From NCBI RefSeq assembly GCF_040549485.1, contig NZ_JBEPTK010000001.1, forward strand, positions 186,001 to 250,000: a stretch of DNA of 64,000 nucleotides. Reading direction: 5' to 3'. This DNA is from Constrictibacter sp. MBR-5. Lineage in GTDB: Bacteria; Pseudomonadota; Alphaproteobacteria; JAJUGE01. Positions 35,545 to 44,683 of this stretch are shown here, one piece after another. Each line of letters starts with the position of its first letter. Positions within the stretch are counted from its first letter, which is position 1. Position numbers and translations under genes: made by a program. The notes below the pieces were generated by a model that saw only the letters and a program-made list of their open reading frames with translations, was not told the DNA's origin and made no database searches.

Positions 35545-36929
35545 AGCAGCACCAGGGTGCCGAGGCCGAGGAAGGCGAGGAAGCCCACCACGTCGGTCAC
35601 CATGGTAACGAAGATCGACGCGGCGATCGCCGGGTCGATCTTCAGGCGGTCGAGGACGACCGGAATGACCACGCCGACGAACCCCGCCACGACCAGGTTC
35701 ACGACCATCGCCGCCGCGATAACCAAGCCGATCAGGACGTCTTGGAACCAGGCGAAGGCCACCAAGCCGACGAGTATCGCGAACGCGACGCCGTTGAACA
35801 TGCCCACCACCGTCTCCTTCCAGACGATGCGCATGGCGTTGGATGCCGACAACTCGCGAGTCGCGAGGGCCCGCACGGCCACAGTCAGCGTCTGCGTCGC
35901 CGCATTGCCGCCCATCGAGGCGACGATCGGCATCAGTACGGCCAGCGCCACCACGGCCTCGATGGTCGCCTCGAACAGCGAGATGACCGTCGCCGCCAGG
36001 AACGCGGTGCAGATGTTCACGGCCAGCCAGGTCGAGCGCGAGCGCGCCGTGGCGAAGGCGGCGCGATAGAGATCGTCCTCCAGCACGCCACCCATCTTCA
36101 TCAGGTCGTCTTCGGCCTCCTCGTCGATCACGTCGACCACGTCGTCGACGGTCACGACGCCGACCAGCCGGCCGTCGTCGTCGACCACCGGCGCGGACAC
36201 GAGGTCCTGCTGCCGGAAGACCCGAGCCAGTTCCTCCTGGTCCATCGACACCGGCAGCGGCGAGAGGTCCACCGACATGATGTCGTCGATGCGGACCGCA
36301 CGCCGGTTGCGCAGGACGCGCGACAGCGACACGGTCCCGACCGGACGGTGACGCGGATCGACCACGAACAGGTCGTAGAAGTCGTCGGGTAGGTCGGGCG
36401 ACGCGCGCATGAAGTCGATCGTCTCGCCGACCGTCCAGAAGGCCGGCACGGCGACGAGGTCGCGCTGCATCAGGCGCCCGGCGGAGTATTCCGGGTAGGT
36501 CAGACCCTGCAGTAGTGCCACCCTGTCGGCGACCGGCAGCCGCGCCAGAAGCTCCTGCTGCTGCGCATCGTCGAGGTCGGCGATGACGTCGAGTGCGTCG
36601 TCGGTATCGAGTTCCTGAACCGCGGCCGCGAGTTGCTCGGGCTGGAGAAGCCCGAAGACCTCGTCGCGGATCTGCTCGTCGAGTTCCGGCAGGATCTCCG
36701 GATCGAGCGTGGCGCCGATCGATTCGATCAGCGCGCGCCGCTCGTCCGGCGATAGGCTGGCGATAAGGGCGGCCGCATCCGCCGCATAGAGATCGTCGAC
36801 GATCTCGACGACCCGGCCGGCGTCGCCCGCGCGGAGTGCCTCGCCGACCGCACGCACCGTCTCCGGCGTAAGGCCGTACTCATCGGCCGATGGCTCGGCC
36901 CGCGCTTCGTCTTCGACCGGCATTGTCAT
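35541..36929 (-). CDS. mgtE: Magnesium transporter MgtE
   Basis: A 462-aa protein with the full MgtE layout: a cytoplasmic helical N domain (about 20-140, with repeated aspartate/glutamate-rich turns), two CBS domains (about 145-265, VGTVSLSRVLRNRRAVRIDD and LVGVVTVDDVVDVIDEE), a linker (DDLMKMGG) and five membrane helices that include the pore motif VLMPIVASMGGNAATQT. MgtE is a Mg2+-gated Mg2+ channel; the cytoplasmic domains sense magnesium. ATG 36929 follows GGGAGGCAGCCG. The stop overlaps the GNAT gene. Confidence 0.97.
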   Translation of the reverse strand: MTMPVEDEARAEPSADEYGLTPETVRAVGEALRAGDAGRVVEIVDDLYAADAAALIASLSPDERRALIESIGATLDPEILPELDEQIRDEVFGLLQPEQLAAAVQELDTDDALDVIADLDDAQQQELLARLPVADRVALLQGLTYPEYSAGRLMQRDLVAVPAFWTVGETIDFMRASPDLPDDFYDLFVVDPRHRPVGTVSLSRVLRNRRAVRIDDIMSVDLSPLPVSMDQEELARVFRQQDLVSAPVVDDDGRLVGVVTVDDVVDVIDEEAEDDLMKMGGVLEDDLYRAAFATARSRSTWLAVNICTAFLAATVISLFEATIEAVVALAVLMPIVASMGGNAATQTLTVAVRALATRELSASNAMRIVWKETVVGMFNGVAFAILVGLVAFAWFQDVLIGLVIAAAMVVNLVVAGFVGVVIPVVLDRLKIDPAIAASIFVTMVTDVVGFLAFLGLGTLVLL

Positions 36930-37075
36930 CGGCTGCCTCCCGCCGGACGGTTGCCGGCGGCTCGCGGGTCACGGCTGGCTGGACGGCTGGGCCGCCGCAC
37001 CGCCACATCGGAGGCGAACCTCACCATGTCCAGCACCTTCAACAGGATGCCGGCCGGTCGATGGCGTCGCCACAT
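36926..37075 (-). CDS. Possible 49-aa basic leader/hypothetical protein ahead of mgtE
   Basis: An open frame of 49 codons whose TGA overlaps the mgtE ATG (ATGA). The product would be strongly basic (many Arg, Pro), with a short semi-hydrophobic N-terminus (GILLKVLDMVRF). AAGGA directly abuts the ATG at 37075, which is poor spacing; an inner ATG preceded by AAGG eight bases ahead is possible. High GC makes chance frames likely. If real, it could be a leader peptide coupling mgtE translation. The rest of this 310-base interval holds only the tRNA promoter. Confidence 0.25.
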   Translation of the reverse strand: MWRRHRPAGILLKVLDMVRFASDVAVRRPSRPASRDPRAAGNRPAGGSR

Positions 37076-37197
37076 TCCTTAGGGGCCGCCGCTCCGGGTC
37101 TCCCGCCCCCGATCGTCCGGCCGAGGCGCGAGATAGCGCGGGCGCCTTCGAAAGTCCAGCGCAGGCACCGGAACATGCGCGCCGCGCACGGCCTTCC

Positions 37198-37226
37198 TTG
37201 ACATGCCCGGCCGCGCCCCGTAAATC
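37198..37226 (+). promoter_or_regulatory. Likely sigma70 promoter of tRNA-Val
   Basis: A perfect TTGACA (37198-37203) and TAAATC (37221-37226) are separated by 17 bases; the start of transcription would fall near 37233, about eight bases before the mature tRNA 5' end. The spacing and position fit a stable-RNA promoter although the -10 is imperfect. Confidence 0.6.
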
Positions 37227-37240
37227 ACCCGCCACGGCCC

Positions 37241-37315
37241 GGGCGCGTAGCTCAGCGGGAGAGCATCGCCTTCACACGGCGGGGGTCGTAGGTTCAATCC
37301 CTACCGCGCCCACCA
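37241..37315 (+). tRNA. tRNA-Val (anticodon CAC)
   Basis: A complete cloverleaf of 75 bases: acceptor GGGCGCG/CGCGCCC, D stem GCTC/GAGC, anticodon stem TCGCC/GGCGG (closing T-G pair) with loop TTCACAC giving anticodon CAC, T stem GTAGG/CCTAC with loop TTCAATC. The 3' CCA is encoded. It decodes GUG valine codons, abundant in this GC-rich genome. It lies 48 bases ahead of the OsmC gene on the same strand; a promoter-like sequence is just upstream. Confidence 0.95.
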
Positions 37316-37363
37316 CCCGGCCCTCCGCCGCTCCGGACCATCCCCGCCCAGGAGCAGGCAGGC

Positions 37364-37789
37364 ATGAAAACCAGAATCAAGTGGGTCGAGGAAGCCTCCT
37401 TCCTCGGCGAAACGGGCAGCGGCCATGCCGTGCTCATGGATGGCGCCGCCGATGCGGGCGGCCGCAACCTCGGGCCGCGCCCGATGGAGATGCTGCTGCT
37501 CGGCCTCGGCGGCTGCACGGCGTTCGACGTGATGCTGATCCTGAAGCGCTCGCGCGAGCCGGTCACCGACTGCGTCATCGAGATCGACGCCGAGCGGTCG
37601 GAAGACGTCCCAAAGGTTTTCACCAAGATCCACCTGCGCTACATCGTGACGGGGCGCAAGCTGAACCCCGCCAAAGTCGAGCGGGCCGTCGCGCTGTCGG
37701 CGGAAAAATACTGCTCGGCATCGGCGATGCTCGGTCGTGTCGCCGACCTAAGTCACGAGATCCAGATCCGCGAGGACGGCGCCGCCTGA
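37364..37789 (+). CDS. OsmC family peroxiredoxin-like protein
   Basis: A 141-aa OsmC-fold protein. The two conserved cysteines are present: one in LLLGLGGCTAFDVMLIL and one in LSAEKYCSASAMLGR. The layout is closer to the YhfA-like branch than to OsmC/Ohr. Members with both Cys reduce organic peroxides, but YhfA-type function is not established. AGGAGCAGGCAGGC precedes the ATG. The gene may be read from the tRNA-Val promoter since no terminator lies between. Confidence 0.9.
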   Translation: MKTRIKWVEEASFLGETGSGHAVLMDGAADAGGRNLGPRPMEMLLLGLGGCTAFDVMLILKRSREPVTDCVIEIDAERSEDVPKVFTKIHLRYIVTGRKLNPAKVERAVALSAEKYCSASAMLGRVADLSHEIQIREDGAA

Positions 37790-37823
37790 GGCGGACGCCG
37801 GCTTTCGACCCCCGGACAGCGAA

Positions 37824-37847
37824 AAGGCGGATCTTTCGACCCGCCTT
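37824..37847. terminator. Hairpin between convergent osmC-like and DUF4167 genes
   Basis: AAGGCGG / CCGCCTT, a 7-bp stem with a ten-base loop. On the minus strand it ends in CCGCCTTTTCGC, four T residues, so it is a better terminator for the DUF4167 gene than for the OsmC gene. Confidence 0.55.
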
Positions 37848-37894
37848 CGACGCGAAGATATACCCAATGGTGCCCGGAGGCGGCCCGGAGCCGA

Positions 37895-39091
37895 TCAGAC
37901 GGCTGCCGGATCCCGCGCCGGCGTCGACACCTCGGCCTCCTCGCCGCTTGCCGCGGCCCGGCGCCTTCGCGTCCGCGGCTTCGGTTCCGCTTCATCGCCG
38001 GACGTTTCCGCATCGGGCGCTGCGCGGCGCCGGCGCGTCCGAGGTGCCGGCGCGGCAGCCTCTTCGGGCGCTGCCGCAGCGGGAGCGATATCGAGCGACG
38101 GCTGAGCGGCAGCCGCCTGCTCGACGGCGGGCGCAGCCGCCGGCGGCTGCTCGGTAGATGCCGAGCGTCGCGACCGGCGCGCAGGAACGCGTTGCGCCGC
38201 CTCGCCCGGACTTTCGGCCGAGCGATCGTCGTTCCGCGTCCCGGACGGTTGGCCAGTCGGCAGGTAGCGAGCCGGAAGGCTCTCCTCGACCGGCTGCGGC
38301 TGCGGCTGCGGCTGCGGCTGCGGACGATCGAACTGCTGGCGCACCGACGGTTCGCCGGCTGACGCATCGGAACGCCGCGGCTCATGCTGCGGACGTCCCT
38401 GCTGCGGACGCCCTTCCTGGGCCCGAGGCTCGTGCTGGCGACTGTCGTTCTGACGGTTGTCGTTCTGACGATTGTCGTTCTGACGATTGTCGTTCTGACG
38501 ATTGTCGTTCTGGCGGGCTTCCTGCTGACGATAATCCTGCTGGCGCCCGTCCTGGTTTCGCCCGTCCTGGCCGCGCAGGTCATTGCGCCGCCCGTCCGGG
38601 TTACGGGCTTCCTGGTAGCGAGCGTCGTTGGAGCGTCCGTCCTGCTGCCGTCCGTCCTGACGGAAGTCCTGTCGGCGGCCATCGTTGCGCTGGCCCTGCT
38701 GACGATCCTGCGGACGGCCATCATCGGACTGGTCGTCGCGGTAGGACTCGTTGCCGTCGTCCTCCTCATCGTCGTCCCGCATGTCGATATCGCCGAACTG
38801 GCGCGGGCGCCCCTGGTTAGCCTGCTGCTGCGTGCCCTGACCGTTCAGGTTCATGACGCGGAAGTAGTGTTCCGCGTGCTGCAGGAAGTTTTCGGCAAGC
38901 ACCGTATCGCCGCTGGTCTGCGCATCCCGCGCCTGCACCAGATACCGCTCGTAGATGTGAGACGCCGTACCGCGGACACGGCCCTCGGGGCCGTTGCTGT
39001 CGAGCTGCTGATTGGGGCGGTGCATGTGGCGGCCGCCACGAGGGGGACCCCCGCGACCGCGCGAACGACGCGTGTTCAAGCCAAGCCTCAT
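37895..39091 (-). CDS. DUF4167 domain protein with long disordered Arg/Gln/Asp-rich repeats
   Basis: A 398-aa protein in three parts. Residues about 5-85 form the DUF4167 domain (SNGPEGRVRGTASHIYERYL, AENFLQHAEHYFRVMN), a conserved alphaproteobacterial domain found beside prmC-prfA. The middle (about 105-260) is disordered, rich in Arg, Gln, Asn and Asp, with five RQNDN-type units and a QP dipeptide run. The C-terminus has two copies of a PRTRRRRAA basic motif. The composition suggests RNA or ribosome binding, but function is unknown. ATG 39091 is used; a TTG lies one codon upstream. Confidence 0.88.
   Translation of the reverse strand: MRLGLNTRRSRGRGGPPRGGRHMHRPNQQLDSNGPEGRVRGTASHIYERYLVQARDAQTSGDTVLAENFLQHAEHYFRVMNLNGQGTQQQANQGRPRQFGDIDMRDDDEEDDGNESYRDDQSDDGRPQDRQQGQRNDGRRQDFRQDGRQQDGRSNDARYQEARNPDGRRNDLRGQDGRNQDGRQQDYRQQEARQNDNRQNDNRQNDNRQNDNRQNDSRQHEPRAQEGRPQQGRPQHEPRRSDASAGEPSVRQQFDRPQPQPQPQPQPVEESLPARYLPTGQPSGTRNDDRSAESPGEAAQRVPARRSRRSASTEQPPAAAPAVEQAAAAQPSLDIAPAAAAPEEAAAPAPRTRRRRAAPDAETSGDEAEPKPRTRRRRAAASGEEAEVSTPARDPAAV
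38292..38323 (+). repeat. Six-base tandem repeat (GGCTGC)n coding for a Gln-Pro run
   Basis: Five tandem GGCTGC units inside the DUF4167 gene encode the PQPQPQPQ stretch on the minus strand. Copy number could vary by slippage without breaking the frame. Confidence 0.8.
38442..38516 (+). repeat. 15-base tandem repeat (TGTCGTTCTGACGAT)x5 in the DUF4167 gene
   Basis: Five 15-base units, the inner three nearly identical and the outer two diverged at the last bases, encode RQNDN units on the minus strand. The unit length is a multiple of three, so copy changes keep the frame. The near identity of the units points to recent slippage or unequal exchange. Confidence 0.9.
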
Positions 39092-39297
39092 CAATGCTGT
39101 CGATGCCGAACCAATGGGTTCATCACTCCCATCCCTTCCCGGGGCCGAAACCCGCGGATATTCCCGGCCGGATCTACAAATGACCAGCGTCGGAACCTGA
39201 AGAAGGGAGTGGCCTAAGGGCGCCGCGACGCCCGCGGTGCGTATAGCCGAGTTGAACGTAGTCGCTGATACCGGCCGTGCAAACCCCTTTTCGCCCG

Positions 39298-40169
39298 TCA
39301 GCCCGCTTTTTCAGTCGATTGCACCAGGATGCACCGTTCGATACCCGCCAGGTCGCACTTCGCCCCCAGATCGGCCAGTCCGGCGGTACGACACAACTCC
39401 CGCACGTCCTTCGCCTGTCCGGCGCCAACCTCGAACCCCGCGACTCCGCCCGGCGAAAGCAGCCGCGGAAGATCGGCCACGATCGACCGGTAGGCCGAGA
39501 GACCGTCCGCCCCTCCCGCCAGCGCCCGGTGCGGATCGTGTCGACGGACTGCAACGTCGAGTTCGGCGATGTCGCAGTCCGGAATATATGGCGGATTGGA
39601 CACGACGACGTCGAACTGCCCGTCCACGGCCGTGGCCCAGTCGGACACGGCAAAAGCCGCCCGCGGCGCGATGTCCAACGCCGCCGCATTCTGCGCGGCG
39701 ATGACGCAGGCACCGGGTGCCACGTCGAGGCCGACACCGTACGCGGCGGGGTACTCCTTCAGCAGCGCCAGCACGATGCAGCCGGTGCCCGTACCGAGGT
39801 CCAGGATCCGCAACGGGAGCCGCCGGTCAGGGACCGCTTCGAGCACGGCCTCGACCAGCGTCTCGGTGTCCGGCCGTGGATCGAGCGTGTCGGGCCCGAG
39901 ACGGAAGGGCATGCTCCAAAACTCGCGCATGCCGGTCATCCGGGAGAAAGGTTCGCCGACGCACCGGCGCGCGACGAAGCTGCTCAGTCGCATGGCCGCT
40001 TCGTCCGGAAAGGGTCGCTCCGGCCAACCGATCACGACCTCCGGCCCGACGCCGGCAGCGAGCGCCACCAACAGGCGGGCCTCGCGTCGCGCCTGTCCGA
40101 CGCCGGCCGCCTTCAGACGTCCGGCGGTCTCCTGCAGTGCCCCGCCAAGGGTGCCTGCCGCCGCTGCGG

Positions 40170-40173
<4 letters not shown>
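39298..40173 (-). CDS. prmC: Peptide chain release factor N5-glutamine methyltransferase
   Basis: A 291-aa HemK/PrmC methyltransferase that methylates the Gln of the GGQ motif in release factors RF1 and RF2. The N-terminal helical domain recognises the release factor; [16 protein letters not shown] precedes the SAM loop [20 protein letters not shown], and the catalytic motif is [12 protein letters not shown]. It overlaps the prfA stop by four bases (ATGA), so its substrate gene and enzyme gene are co-translated, the usual arrangement. Confidence 0.97.
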
Positions 40174-41246
<1,073 letters not shown>

Positions 41247-41435
41247 ATTCGGTGACACTTTTCGGAGCAGGAAAGCTGCGCTTTTTGCCAGTGGGCGGAA
41301 CGCGAGACAAGACCGTAGCCGAATCGCATCGCAAGTAGGCAAGAAGCCGTGGGGGTGTCGATCTTTGTGATTACAACAATAGGTTCATGGCGCAAGGTGA
41401 CTCCAATCCGGTAGCTGGGAGGCCGAGGAACACAT

Positions 41436-43418
41436 ATGGGGCTTTTCCGAGGAGGCTACAGCGGCTGGTCGAGCGACCGGCGCACCGCCGAACAGCAACT
41501 GAGGGAAAGCGAGAGCCGGCTCCGGGCCGTGGTCGAAACTGCGGTCGACGGCGTTATCCTGATCGACGCGTTCGGTCTCGTGGAGATGTTCAACCCGGCC
41601 TGCGAGACGTTGTTCGGCTACCGAGCAGACGAGGTGCTGGGGCAGAACGTCAAGATGCTCATGCCGCAGCCCTACGAGGCGGAGCACGATGTCTATCTCC
41701 GCCGGTACCGGCATACTGGCGAACGCCGGATCATCGGCATCGGGCGCGAGGTCGCCGGTCAGCGCAAGGACGGCACGGTCTTCCCGATGGAGCTGTCCGT
41801 CGGAGAAGCCCAACGCGACGGTCGTCCGGTGTTCGCCGGGATCATCCGCGACATCAGCCAGCGCAAGCAGGCGGAGCAGAGCCTGCGCGAGAGCGAGGGG
41901 CGCCTGCGCGCGCTCGTCGAAACGGCCGTTGACGGGGTCATCCTGATCGACGCCGTCGGCACGGTGCAGATGTTCAATCCGGCCTGCGAGACGCTGTTCG
42001 GTTATCGCGCGGAGGAGGTCGTCGATCGGAACGTCCGAATGCTCATGCCGGAACCGTATCAGAGCGAACACGACCGCTACCTCGAGCAGTATCGCGAGGA
42101 CGGAGTGCGCAGGATCATCGGCATCGGCCGTGAGGTATCGGCCCGGCGCAAGGACGGATCCATCTTCCCGATGGAACTTTCTGTCGGCGAGGCCACCCGG
42201 GGCGACCAGCCGGTCTTCGTCGGCATCATCCGTGACATCAGCGCCCGCAAGGAGGCGGAAACGGCCCGCGAGCAGCTGCAGCAGGCGCAGAAGATGGAAG
42301 CAATCGGTCAGCTGACCGGCGGCATCGCCCACGATTTCAACAACCTGATGGCGGTGATGTTGGGCAATCTCGAGCTGGTCCTGGACCGGCTCGACCCGGC
42401 CGACGCGTCGACTGACCTCATCCGAACGGCGATCCACTCCGTCGAGCGTGGCGCGCAGTTGACCCAGCGATTACTGGCCTTCTCGCGAACCCAGACGCTG
42501 AAACCGCGCCAGATCGACGTCAATCAGCTGATCACCGGGATGATGCCGCTCGTCCGCCTCTCGGTGGGTGAGGCCATCGACATCAGGATGGACCTGGAGG
42601 CTGAGATCTGGACGACGATGATCGACGCAGCACAGTTGGAGAACGCGCTGCTCAATCTGGCGAACAACAGTCGCGATGCCATGGCGGGCAAGGGTCGCCT
42701 CACGATCTCGACCGCGAATGTCGCGATATCCGCCGACGATCTCGTCGACGAGGGTGCCGCTCCCGGCGCCTATGTCCGCGTGACGGTCCGCGACGACGGC
42801 GCCGGAATGGACGCTGCCGTTCTCGCCCACGTCTTCGAACCCTTCTTCACCACAAAGGAGGTCGGCCACGGAAGTGGCCTCGGGCTCAGCATGGTCTACG
42901 GCTTCGTAAAACAGTCGAACGGCTTCGTCGCTATCGACAGCAGGGTCGGCGGCGGCACGCGCGTCGATCTCTTCCTGCCGCGCGTGACCGACCCTGCGCT
43001 GTCCGACCGCCGCGCAGAGGAGGGGCCGGCGCCGCGGTCCACTGCACGATCCTGGAACATTCTGTTGGTCGAAGACGACGCGGCTCTGCGGCAGTTGGCT
43101 CGCCGTATACTGGAATCGCTCGGCCATTCGGTCCGGGGGGCGTGCGACGGGCCGGAGGCACTGCGGTTGCTGCGGGAAGACCCGCGCGTCGATTTGCTTT
43201 TTACGGACATCATACTGCCCGGTGGCCAAAACGGCGTAGACATCGCCCAGGCAGCGCGGGAGATGCTCCCGGACCTGAAGGTACTTTTCACGTCCGGCTA
43301 CCTGGAGACCCGGGATCGCGGTGCCGAACTGTCTCCCGACGAGGAGTTGATCACGAAGCCGGCGCGCCGCCGCGACATCGAGGCCGCCATCCAGCGCGTG
43401 ATGAACGGCTCCCGCTAG
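41436..43418 (+). CDS. Hybrid sensor histidine kinase: two FixL-like PAS domains, HisKA/HATPase, receiver
   Basis: A 660-aa soluble kinase with no membrane helix. PAS1 (about 26-140) and PAS2 (about 154-268) are near copies. Both keep the FixL haem-ligand His by motif (His84 in EAEHDVYLRRY, His212 in QSEHDRYLEQY) and the Arg of IIGIGR (Arg104, Arg232) that stabilises bound O2 in FixL; the second FixL Arg is kept as Arg90 but is Gln218 in PAS2. Phospho-His299 lies in TGGIAHDFNNL, then N box and G box (GSGLGLSMVYG), then a receiver with Asp591. It could be an oxygen or redox sensor; haem binding is inferred. ATG follows GAGGAACACAT. Confidence 0.9.
   Translation: MGLFRGGYSGWSSDRRTAEQQLRESESRLRAVVETAVDGVILIDAFGLVEMFNPACETLFGYRADEVLGQNVKMLMPQPYEAEHDVYLRRYRHTGERRIIGIGREVAGQRKDGTVFPMELSVGEAQRDGRPVFAGIIRDISQRKQAEQSLRESEGRLRALVETAVDGVILIDAVGTVQMFNPACETLFGYRAEEVVDRNVRMLMPEPYQSEHDRYLEQYREDGVRRIIGIGREVSARRKDGSIFPMELSVGEATRGDQPVFVGIIRDISARKEAETAREQLQQAQKMEAIGQLTGGIAHDFNNLMAVMLGNLELVLDRLDPADASTDLIRTAIHSVERGAQLTQRLLAFSRTQTLKPRQIDVNQLITGMMPLVRLSVGEAIDIRMDLEAEIWTTMIDAAQLENALLNLANNSRDAMAGKGRLTISTANVAISADDLVDEGAAPGAYVRVTVRDDGAGMDAAVLAHVFEPFFTTKEVGHGSGLGLSMVYGFVKQSNGFVAIDSRVGGGTRVDLFLPRVTDPALSDRRAEEGPAPRSTARSWNILLVEDDAALRQLARRILESLGHSVRGACDGPEALRLLREDPRVDLLFTDIILPGGQNGVDIAQAAREMLPDLKVLFTSGYLETRDRGAELSPDEELITKPARRRDIEAAIQRVMNGSR
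41511..42198 (+). repeat. Tandem duplication of the PAS-coding segment (offset 384 bases)
   Basis: The segments 41511-41814 and 41895-42198 encode near-identical PAS domains offset by exactly 128 codons (for example ETAVDGVILIDA, FNPACETLFGYRA, RRIIGIGREV, FPMELSVGEA in both). DNA-level drift at third positions shows the duplication is not very recent. Confidence 0.85.
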
Positions 43419-44659
43419 GATGTCGGCTTCAGCCTTTCCACCAACCCGGCCAGGGGCACCTCGGCCTGCTCGCCGCCATCCATGTCCCGCAGCGTCGCCA
43501 CCCCCCGCGACAGCTCGTCGTCGCCTATGATGACGGCCGCCCGGGCGGCCGCGCGGCTCGCACGCGCCAGCCGACGCTTCAGATTACCGCTATAGCCAAG
43601 TTCGACGTGCAGGCCCTCGCGCCGCAGGCTCCACGCCAGCTTCTGCGCCTCGCGCTCGGCAGCCGGTCCCATGGGCACGATCGCCACCGGCCGCGGCGGC
43701 GGCGGCGGCTCGCCGGCCAGCATTGCCAGCCGCTCGATCCCCGCCGCCCAGCCGATGCCCGGCGTCTCCGGTCCGCCCATCGCGCCGATCAGCCCGTCGT
43801 ACCTGCCGCCGGCCAGCACAGTGCCTTGTGCGCCGAGATCGGTCGTCGTGAACTCGAACGCGGTATGCGTGTAGTAGTCGAGGCCGCGCACGAGGCGCTG
43901 ATTGACCTCATAGGCGATGCCGATGTCGTCGAGGCCCTGGCGCACGGCGGCGAAGAAGTCCGCCGCAGCCGGCGACAGGTGCTCGGCAAAGGAGGGTGCC
44001 TCGGCCACGACGTGCCGGTCGCCCTCGTCCTTGGAGTCGAGAATTCGCAGGGGATTGCGTTGCAGGCGCGTACGACTGTCCTCGGACAGCGCGTCGCGAT
44101 GACCGGTGAAATACTCCACCAGCACGTTGCGATAGGCGCGGCGGCTCTCCAGATCGCCCAGCGTGTTCAGTTCCAGCACGGTGCGGCCGAGCAGGCCCAG
44201 TTCGTCGAGGATCTGAGCGCCGACGGCGATCACCTCCACGTCCGCCTGCGGCCCCGACACGCCCAGGATCTCGATGCCTATCTGGTGAAACTGGCGCTGC
44301 CGCCCCTTCTGCGGCCGCTCGTAGCGGAACATCGGCCCCGCATAAAACAGCTTGAGCGGCAGGCTCTGCGAGAGGCCGCCGGAGATGAAGGCGCGCGCAA
44401 CGCCCGCCGTTCCCTCGGGGCGCAGGGTGATCGAATCACCGCCGCGATCCTCGAAGGTGTACATCTCCTTCGTGACGATGTCCGACGTGTCGCCCAGAGT
44501 GCGGGCGAAGACCTCCGTGAACTCGAAGATCGGCGTGGATATCTCACCGAACCCGTAGCGCTCGGTCACCGAACGCGCGCGCTCGACGATCGCCCGGAAG
44601 CGGCGCGACTCGTCGGGAAGCAGGTCGCGCGTGCCGCGGACCGGTTGCAGATTCGCCAA
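43415..44659 (-). CDS. hisS: Histidyl-tRNA synthetase
   Basis: A 414-aa class II synthetase. Motifs are QPVRGTRDLLP at the start, motif 2 FRYERPQKGRQRQFHQIGIE, the His-A signature VRGLDYYTHTAFEF, motif 3 TVLAGGRYDGLIGAMGG with WAAGIERLAML, and the anticodon domain at the end. It charges tRNA-His. The start is TTG at 44659 with AAGGGCGGGACA ahead; no ATG is close. Its stop codon overlaps that of the convergent hybrid kinase in the palindrome CTAG. It follows ispG by 24 bases. Confidence 0.97.
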   Translation of the reverse strand: MANLQPVRGTRDLLPDESRRFRAIVERARSVTERYGFGEISTPIFEFTEVFARTLGDTSDIVTKEMYTFEDRGGDSITLRPEGTAGVARAFISGGLSQSLPLKLFYAGPMFRYERPQKGRQRQFHQIGIEILGVSGPQADVEVIAVGAQILDELGLLGRTVLELNTLGDLESRRAYRNVLVEYFTGHRDALSEDSRTRLQRNPLRILDSKDEGDRHVVAEAPSFAEHLSPAAADFFAAVRQGLDDIGIAYEVNQRLVRGLDYYTHTAFEFTTTDLGAQGTVLAGGRYDGLIGAMGGPETPGIGWAAGIERLAMLAGEPPPPPRPVAIVPMGPAAEREAQKLAWSLRREGLHVELGYSGNLKRRLARASRAAARAAVIIGDDELSRGVATLRDMDGGEQAEVPLAGLVERLKPTS

Positions 44660-44683
44660 TGTCCCGCCCTTCAGATGATGCCG

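Noticed and set aside
38442-38516. Direct repeats considered as a CRISPR-like array
   Set aside because: Units are contiguous 15-mers with no spacers, in a coding frame.
38384-39217. Plus-strand frame of 277 codons with long Leu/Val/Ile repeats resembling a membrane protein
   Set aside because: It is the antisense of the Arg/Gln/Asn-rich repeats of the DUF4167 gene; the hydrophobic pattern is a by-product of the 15-base repeat. There is no family sequence and no ribosome site.
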